Of a stretch of DNA of 64,000 nucleotides, positions 12,401 through 21,400 are shown piece after piece. Position numbers and translations under genes: made by a program. Positions within the stretch are counted from its first letter, which is position 1; every line of letters starts with the position of its first letter. Below the pieces are notes generated by a model. It ran no database searches and was not told the origin of the DNA. It worked only from the letters and a program-made list of their open reading frames with translations. Source of the DNA: Monarcha castaneiventris obscurior (taxonomy: Eukaryota; Chordata; Aves; Passeriformes; Monarchidae); the NCBI GenBank assembly GCA_026261815.1, contig JAMPIT010000493.1:4357501-4421500 (forward strand). Direction: 5' to 3'.

Positions 12401-15400
12401 CCGGAGTAAATTGCAAATGCAAGGAAAGGCAGTGAGAAGAGGGATTTTACACCACACGATGGAGCCGTGAGTCTACACAACGACTCCTTGCTAAAGTCCG
12501 TCCTTTCAGAGTAGCAGGGGCCTGAAAGGTGAGAAAATGGTCACAAAAGAGACGAAGATGTTGATTCTTAGATCAGGTATGAGAAGGAGCAGAGCTGACT
12601 TTAGCACAGTCCTGAGAGTCCTTTGCAGGGGAGCAGAGTGATTTGGTGCCTCTCTAACCAAACAGAAGGGATGCCTTGGCCATTTCTCTCTGCCAGCTGC
12701 TGCAGAGCACCCTCGGCCCACTCACCTGGTTCAGGTAGAAGTAGGACTCTGCCTCCTGCAAGTACATCTCCTCTTTCTGCTCCACGGGCAGCCCTGCCAG
12801 CAGCTCGTAAAACACGTGGTAGTTCCTCTCACCGTGGGCCTGATGAGACACACTCATGGAGCTGATCCATATCCAGCTCCAAACCCCTGCAGAACACACT
12901 CACAGAGCGGGACACAGATCCTGGGGTCAGCAGGACAAGGCCAGAACCACGGAATTTGAAAAGTTTCCAGGGTTTCCCACTGACACCTTAAGAACATTCC
13001 ATCTGAGAGCAGTCCTTTTCAAACAACTCTAATATTTAACCATTTCCATGCTCCAGACATTAAGAAAAACTAATTGAGGGAAGATTTAACTTTCAGTAAT
13101 CCCTAATAAGTGGCTTAATTCAACCTGTTTGAGGCAGAGAAATCTCCTATTTTATTCAAATAAAAGAAGTGATCACCCTGTGCTACAGAGGGGACATAGT
13201 TCTTGCTAGTAGAAGAAATGGAAAGCAATTCTCATGCTACTTCCCAGCCCTGTTATTTAATGGTAAATTTAAGATTAAATGTTAATAAGGGAGAGAGGAG
13301 GCCACTGGTCCTCACCTGAAACACCACACGAGACTTCTCCAGCAGGTACTGGGAGATGGATGTTCCCACCACGATGCCGCTGAGCACAAGACAACAACAG
13401 ATCCTGTCAGAAGCCAGGGACAGGTTTTCTGCAGACAGCAATGATCTAAGGGACATAATCTACATGAATTTCCAAAATATTTTGACAAAACGGTGGGACT
13501 TTCAGGGAAACCAAGTAACTATGGAAGAAGAAGGGAAGTCCTAATGTGGGTAGGAACAAAGGTGAATCCTCTTAACGGTCTGAAGCAACCATTAGAGTTC
13601 CACAAAATGTCTGTGCCTGACTTGTGAGTGCAACTGAGGCCTTGGTAAGTGACCTAGAAGAGGAGATGAACAGCAATGGGACAAAGCTTCCTGCTTGTAT
13701 GAAATTATTCAAGGCATTGAGGATGAAGGCCAACTGTGAATAAATTCGGACAGACCTTACAGTGCAGAGTGAGTGAGCAAGAAAATGGCACATGAAACCC
13801 ACTGTAGATAAATGTGAAGTGATGGGTACAGACTCAGCTTCACATATAAACAGGCTCTCATTTAACCATTGCTCCTTAGGACTGAGACCTGAGGGGTTTG
13901 ATAGACAGTTCCATGAAAGAATCAGCTCAGTGCTTGGCACTAGTCAGAAAAAATACCCAAACAAACCAACCAAACCCAAAAGTCAGAAAGGAGGCAGGCT
14001 CAAAACAGAAAGGTGTTTTTCACAGAACTGGTTAGACCTGTAGAACACTTGTTGAAGGCTGCTGCAGAGGCATGAAGTGAAGTTTGTATGAGTCCAAGAG
14101 GAAACTGGAAAACCTCTGGAGACTCAGGAAAACTCCTGAGCTGCTGCAAATGTTGAAGAGCTCATGGGGTGTTAGGGAAAAGCATTGTGTGTATTTGGGC
14201 TGTTCTTGCCTCAGGCAGGGCTCGAGGCCAGTGCTGGGGACACAGCAGGGTATCAGATGGGTCCTTGGTAGAAACCAGTCCAGCCATTCTTATGTTCTTA
14301 ATCTAACACTCATCTTGAGAAGTAAGATCTGTTCTTTTGTGGAGGAAACACAAAGAAAGCAAAATAGGGGTGTAAAGTCACCCTCGTTCTACCCTGACGA
14401 TAACAAGAGTGAAGGGGAGGGAGGGTTATTGTGTGAGCTCTCAGCACTGCTCTACCTGGTCTCACCCAAGCACCCCTTGGCAGCTGGAGGGACCCCAAGG
14501 GGATTCTTCAACTCACTGTCGCAGGTGGACATTCAGCAGCTTTCCAAAACGGCTGGAGTTATCATTGAGGATGGTTCTTGCATTTCCAAAACTCTCCAGG
14601 ATGGGTAGGACATTGCAAGGCTGTAAAGAAAAGAGGGAGGGAACACTTCAGTAGCGATCACAGGGTTTTAAACTCAGAAGGGGCTTATGCACCTGTCGGT
14701 TTGAAAATATATTAAGAAATGGGACTTCGTTGATATAATTCTCTCATGGGTAAAATATGTCTTTTCAAATGTATCCTGGTATCATTACCTCTAGCCAGTG
14801 GTGAGCTGCTCTGTGAGCTCCTTACCCTCACTGCTATAATCTTTCACTTTACTTTTGCTCTCTGTTTGTTCAGATTCACTTCCCAGACTCTGCTAAAAGC
14901 TCTCTATGGCAGCTACCAGCTCCCAGTTCAGATACAGAGCTTTTCACAGCATCAGATCTCCCAGCTATTAAAATACAGAACTACAAATACACCAGCTGTC
15001 CTCGTGTCTTTATGGGAGCTTCACCTCGGACCAAAGAGTCCAGCCAAAGAAATAACATCAGCAGCATGGTCTCTCTCCCCTGTCTTTGGCTCCTTTTCCC
15101 TGCCCAACCCTCACGGCCTCCAGCCAAGCTCAGTTGCCTCTTACCTGTCTGATCCTGTGGCTGTCAGATCCCTGGTACATCATGGTCAGGTATTGCACAA
15201 TGGCTTTGGCAGCTTCTGTTTTACCTGATCCACTGTGCCCACTGCAGGAGCAAGAGGTGAAGAAGTTGGTATCAAAACAGAGGTACCCAATCTAGGCACA
15301 TCAGAGACCCTGCTACAGCAAATCAGAGGGGTTGTGCTGATTTACAGCTGGAAATCTATCACCCATTGCTTGAAACACTGAGACAACCTGACAAAATAGG

Positions 15401-18400
15401 ATTATCCAAATAGGTCTGAGGTACTGAGGTCTTGGAAATGATTCACAGAAATCAAAATTTGCCCCGTGTAAGTCTAGGACAAAAATAAGAAAAGGGAAAA
15501 AAAAATCTGGTGGCTTCTTAGAATTTTCTGAATGAGGAATGCAGCTGAATGCATGTATTAATACAAATCCAAATAGGATTCCCCCGGGGAATGCCAGACT
15601 CCTTCTCTCCCACTGCTCCGAAGTGAAACTAAATTCAAACTGTATCTGCACAGAGTGAAATAAAAATCCACCTTGTTCAGGGTCTCCACTGGCAGCCCTC
15701 ACGGGAGAGCCAGAAAGATCAACTTACAGACAGTGAAATACAAAAGTGGAAGCTTTACACAAAGAAATTAAAGGACCTTCAACAAAGCCCTTCAGTTCCT
15801 ACCTGATGACGACACACTGCTCCTGCCCTGACGACTGGGACAGAGTGTAGGCCATCTCTGCTATGGCAAAGATGTGTCTGGATGGACAGAAAGAAACCCC
15901 CATTAACTGACCCCACATTTCTACCTCACAAGTGCAGCACCAAGAGGTTCCTCATCAGGGATCTACATTAGAGATGGGCCAGAGTTCTGATCAAAGAAAC
16001 TCGACCTAAAAATCACAGAATGGTTTGGGTTGGAGAGACCTTAAAGACCATCTCATTCTTCTGCCATGGACTGGGATGACTTCCACTAGATGTGATTTCT
16101 CCAAGCCCTGTCCAGCCTGGCCTTGGATGAATTCCAGGGATGAATTTTAGCTGTGTAGAATTACAGGCCCAAGCAACCACAGCTTTGCCAAATGGACTGT
16201 TCACTTCCCATGACATTCACCCAGAGAATTAATCCATTCTACCAGAGAACTGGAGGAAATAAAATACCTTCTGGAGCACAATCAGAACAGGGTTTAGAGA
16301 GTTATTTGAGAAAGAGAAACATACGGGGCATTTCTTGAGAGAGTCCCTTGCTGGTACTCGGTAGCCACATCTTCGGAGTAGATACTGAGGTCTTTGAAAG
16401 GATTCACAGAAATCAAAATTTGCCCAATGTAAGTCTAGGACAAAAATAAGAAAAAGGAAAAAAATCTGGTGGCTTCTTAGAATTTTCTGAATGAGGAATG
16501 CAGCTGAATGCATATATTAATACAAATATAGAAATTCCCTTCAAAGGAATATTGTTTATTCTGACTATATGGCCAACTTATCCAGGGCACAGATTTTCAA
16601 TGGTCATTTTCAAATCTCTGTCATTAATAATTTGGGATAAGTGAGCACTCACTGGTCTGTGGTCATCTTCTCTGGCCACTGTCTATTCTCCAAGCTCTAC
16701 AGGAAATTACAGGCACAGGTCTGAACATCTGAGCCAGTAAATGGAACAAAAACCAATTAAGCATCCAGAACAAGATCTGGACTGCAACACTGTGATATGG
16801 TTGCATAAACTCTAAGGTTTTTTCTTGAGAGCCACAATTTTTAACTCAGAACTTCTTTGCTAAAATAGGTGAGTCCCATTAGGAGCAGTTGAAGCTAAAA
16901 GGGAGCCCAAGAAGCTCACAGGTTGGCAACAAATACCAAAATTACAGAGAAACTCTGGAACATTCAGATTTTACCCCAAATATTTCACGCTACCCGATTT
17001 CTGAGCAAAAGCTGTATTAGTATCCTTTTTATCATTGTCCCCAGTAATGAACGAGATACTTTGTGAATTATTAAAACTTGATGGCATAATATAAATTATT
17101 TTGTCCTAAAGCTCATTGTTCAGAATGAATAAGCACTGAAGAAAACCAAACCAAACATCACTATCCATACGTAAATGAGGTTGCGATGGAACCTCTTCTT
17201 CAGGCACAGCAGGACTGAGCTCTCACACACTTCCCTACAAACAGAGGAAAGGACTCGTCAGCCACAAGCTTCACTTGCACCTGTTAATATTAAATATTAA
17301 CCTTTCTTCCCTCCCAAGGAACACAGAATATTCTGAGTTGGAAAGGACCTACAAGAATCATTGAGTCCAACTCCTAAGTGAATGGCCCATATGAGGATTG
17401 AGGGTTTTGTGGGGAGCTGGGACTGAAACTCTGTGCTGCCTTCATGTGGTTCCAACACCTCCAGGCTTAAACACATCAAAGAATGGAGCATTCAAAGCTC
17501 AGAACTTCCTCTGTGTGATCACAGCTCCTTGCACAGCTTTTACAGGAGTTTGTCTCAACAGGATGACAGGAGGGGAAGGTGTGTGAGAAGCAGTGTCAGG
17601 GGCTTCTCTTTCAACAAAAGCAGTGAATCAATTGTTTAACAGCTCTTAAAAATGTAGGACCTGAATTTTTCACAGCTGAAGGCAACGGAAGCCACTAAAG
17701 CCACAGATGCCAATGTCTGTAGGCAAAGAACATAGAAATGTTCCTCTCATCTTGCAAGTTGTCCTTTCTTACTGCTCACTTCATACAATAAGAATGGCAT
17801 GTTAAATTCCCAATTCTGTCCTTCTGCTACACCACAGAAGTCACAGCAGCCTCTAAACCTAATTTCCTCTACCCTTAAGTATTTTGGGGTTTTTTTTTTT
17901 TAGATCCCATTTCAGGACTGGGAACCATTTAACAGGAGAGACAGAGTTCCACGGATGCACTGTACAGAAGTCTGTCACCCAGGCTGAGCTGCTGTCTCTG
18001 GGCTGTGACTGCAGAGGTTCAATGTGCCCTCCCTGTGCAGCAGAGCTTGGGGACACGCTCTGCCTAACAGCCAGGAGTTCCCTCTGCACCTCTGCTCCTC
18101 CCCAGTGGCTCAGTGTAGGTCCATAATGTAAATACTAAAATTCAGTCTTTTACTTAGCTTTTCAGTAGAGCATCAGTTACTCAGCTACAATATGCATCTG
18201 ATTAATTCTAGTTTCTCCCACAGAGAAAAAAAATATTTTCTCCTATCTAGGTGAGGATCTATAATGTGTTTGCTGTTGTTGAGCCACCTTTGCAGGATAA
18301 CAAGCAAGCCCCTGTGACCTGAATGAGCTGCAGACACTGAGGACACCTACTCCAGCCTGGTTAGATCTTCAATCTCCTCAACTTCTGCACAGTGCTCTTC

Positions 18401-21400
18401 ACACACATACACCTGAAATGCACAGATACATGACAGAAAATCAGGGCAAGTTCAGTTCCATTCCAGTACTGGGGACAGCACCTGTACCTGTTTCTGCATG
18501 AACTCCATCTCCAGCATGTTGTCAGCGACATCTTCTGCCTCCCACTGGTCCTTGCAGACCCTCACACGGCTGCAGGCCAGCTGGGGGTCCTTGGACACGG
18601 CCCATTTGCTCAGGTTCTCGATGGTGGGACGTGGCAGCAGCAGCTCGGAGTTCAGCCACGCTGCAGGGTCACATCCCTGCCCCTGCTGCTGGGACCAGTG
18701 CACACAAGGAGTGACCATGGATCCTGCAGTCTGGAGGACACCGGAGCCCTCCTTGACATCTACCTCACTGCAATAATCCGATGTATGAATTGGCTCCTCT
18801 TCCTGATGCAGGAGGAAGCCCTGCTTGCTGTTTCTCTGGTTGGGAAGGTCACATTTGGATCTGCAACCCTGACGCACAGGAGTCACAGATTTTCTCTCTG
18901 ATGGAGATTTCTGTTTCTGTAGGGAATAACCATTGCCAGAGCCCCTGGACAAGGAGTTCTTAGCCTTAACCAAGCTGTGGACTCTGGGGAACACTATAGC
19001 ACACTTGGCATCAGTAGCACCTTTCTTCTCATCCAAGCATGGAAAGGAACTAGTTCCATGAAGAGGGGGATCACCAGGAGGCAAATCAGTGTGTCCCACT
19101 TCCTCTGCCATTTTAGGATCACCTTTCCCCTCCCCTAAGGAAGCAGAAGATCCTTTGTCCCTCAGCTCAGCCCTCCCCAGCTGTCCAGCTGCACCAGGGA
19201 AGGCTTTGCCAGACCGACCAACCCACCCCGCAGTGCTCAGAATCCGGATTGCCATTCTGCTTCTGAATCCAAAAGGTTTGCTGCTCTTCTTCTTCCCAAA
19301 TTTCTTCAAGAGCCATCTGGAGATACCAACTGCACGTGCCACACTCAGCAGTCGAGCTTTCAGCCTTGCTTTCTTGGCAGGTTTTTGGCCAAGCCAGCTG
19401 GTGACTTTTCTAAAAGCAGAACGGGTGTGCAAGTGCTTGGATCCTTCCCCACCGTGCACAGGTTCTGTTTCAGAAGGTGCCTCTGCAACCACTTCTGCTT
19501 TCTCTTTTTTTGCCTTTGTAGACTGGCCTGAACTCTGTTTAACTTTTCCAACAACTTTTCCAACTTTCTTCTTCTTTCCATGGAGGTGCTCATCAGATGA
19601 TTTTTTTGTAATGGTGGAGCAGCTTGAAGTATTTAATATTTTCTCTCCAAAACTCTGAGCTCTGTTGGGTTCTTTTTGTTTACTGAGAGTTTCTAGAGTC
19701 ACAGGTTTTGAACAGATGCTTTCAACATTGTTCAGGTCTGAGCTGATTCCCAAAGCCATCTGGGCAGGATTTGGTTTCTGGCTTGGGGATAGTTTGGTCT
19801 CAGCATTTTTATGCTGGTTTTTCAGACTGAGGGGGATTTGGGATGGAGAAGAACATTTCTTTGTAAGCACCAGTGCTGGTAGGTCCTGTCTGCTGCAGTC
19901 TGAACTGTCCCTCTGTCTATGTCCAGCCTCTTCACCTTGTTCTGGGATCTCACACTTCCCAGATTTCTCCTTCAATGTCTGCTGCTTGGAGAGGAAAGAG
20001 CCATTTTGCAGCTCTCTGCCTTCATCATTCACCTTCTCTTCCTGTTCATATTTGCTAAGGTGAACGTGGAGTTTTGCTTTCATAGCAGTTGGGAGTGGTT
20101 CTGGTTCGTTTTCTTTTACTTCATCATTGTTCTCTGCAGTGCTGCTCTCCCCACTGCTGTCAGAATTCACGTGTCCATCTTTTGACATATCTTCAACTCT
20201 GTCATCTTCTAGTATATTTTCCTTGTCTACTTCAATATTTTCCCTGTTCTTAAGACTCTTAACTTGGAGTCCTGAAGTGCTTAACTGATCATCTGCCCCA
20301 CTGCTCTCAGCTGGAGCACATTCTGGTTGTCTCAGCACGTTGTCTGGCTTCCTCCTCTTCTCCTCTGCTTCCAGTCCTGTCAATTCAATGCCTTCAGCCT
20401 CAGATTCAATTTTTCCATCTGTGGTCACCTGCTCCCTTTCAGGTTCAATAGATGCTTCCTTGCTTTCATCAGCCAGTTCCTTGTAGCCTTTTCCTTCACT
20501 CACAGGAGGATCTTTGAGCACAGCTTCTGTCTCACTGTTGCCATCTTCCCCTGAAGAGCTGCTCTTCTCTTCTGCAGAGCTGCTCTTCTCTTCACTGCTT
20601 GAAGTGCTGCCCACCACAGCCTCCCTTGTATCCATTTTGTGGGTCCCATGACCTTCACTGCTGGAGTCAGAGCAGGAGTTACCCGAGGTTTCCAGAATAT
20701 TTTCATCCTCACTCGCAGTGATGACAATCCTGGTAAGTTTTTCCACTTGTTTTTTCCCAGTCCTCACACCTTTTTCCTGTTCTGTACTGCCTTGGGATTG
20801 AGAACCTGATTTCTGCTCCGAAGTCTCCTTGGAGTCCTGATTCCCTCTGTGTCTTCCCCTGGGGTTCTGGGCCTTCTCTGCCAAGTTCTGTTTCTGAAAA
20901 GAACCTTCAGCACCTTGCTCTGTGATGGCCTTTACAGCCCCCAGCTCAGTGCCTGTTTCACCAACACCAGGTCTCTTTCCACACCTCTTTTTAAAACTCT
21001 GTTTCTTTCTGTTTGTGATGGCTTTTCCCTCCTTGTCACTGCTGTCCTCACTCTCCTGCCCTGATGCCATTTCCTGTTGCTTGCAGGCCTTCCCTTTTTT
21101 CCCCTCCAGTCTGGACTCTCCATGTTTTCTCCCCAATCCAGATTCACTTTCATCATTTCTCCTGCAGGCTCTTTTTCTCCAGAATAACTTCTTGTGGTCA
21201 TTTTCTCTGCTTTCCTGAGGCCTCCCCAGCCTCTGGATTTTTAAGGGCTCTTCTCCAAGGCTGTCACCTTGTCCAGGCAGTGACTCTTTGCCCTTCACTT
21301 GGCCTCTGCTCTTACCTTCCCTCCGCCTCCCACAGCGGATCTTTGAGTCTCCTGCCGAGTTTCTCTCACAATTGAACACCTTCTCTTTTCCAGCCTTTTT

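Noticed and set aside
15421..15470. Duplicate half-exon as a real alternative MYO15B exon
   Set aside because: It has no donor at its end, and the exon frame reaches a stop within a few codons of the break.
19089..19658. 189-residue plus-strand open frame
   Set aside because: Antisense shadow of the MYO15B giant exon.
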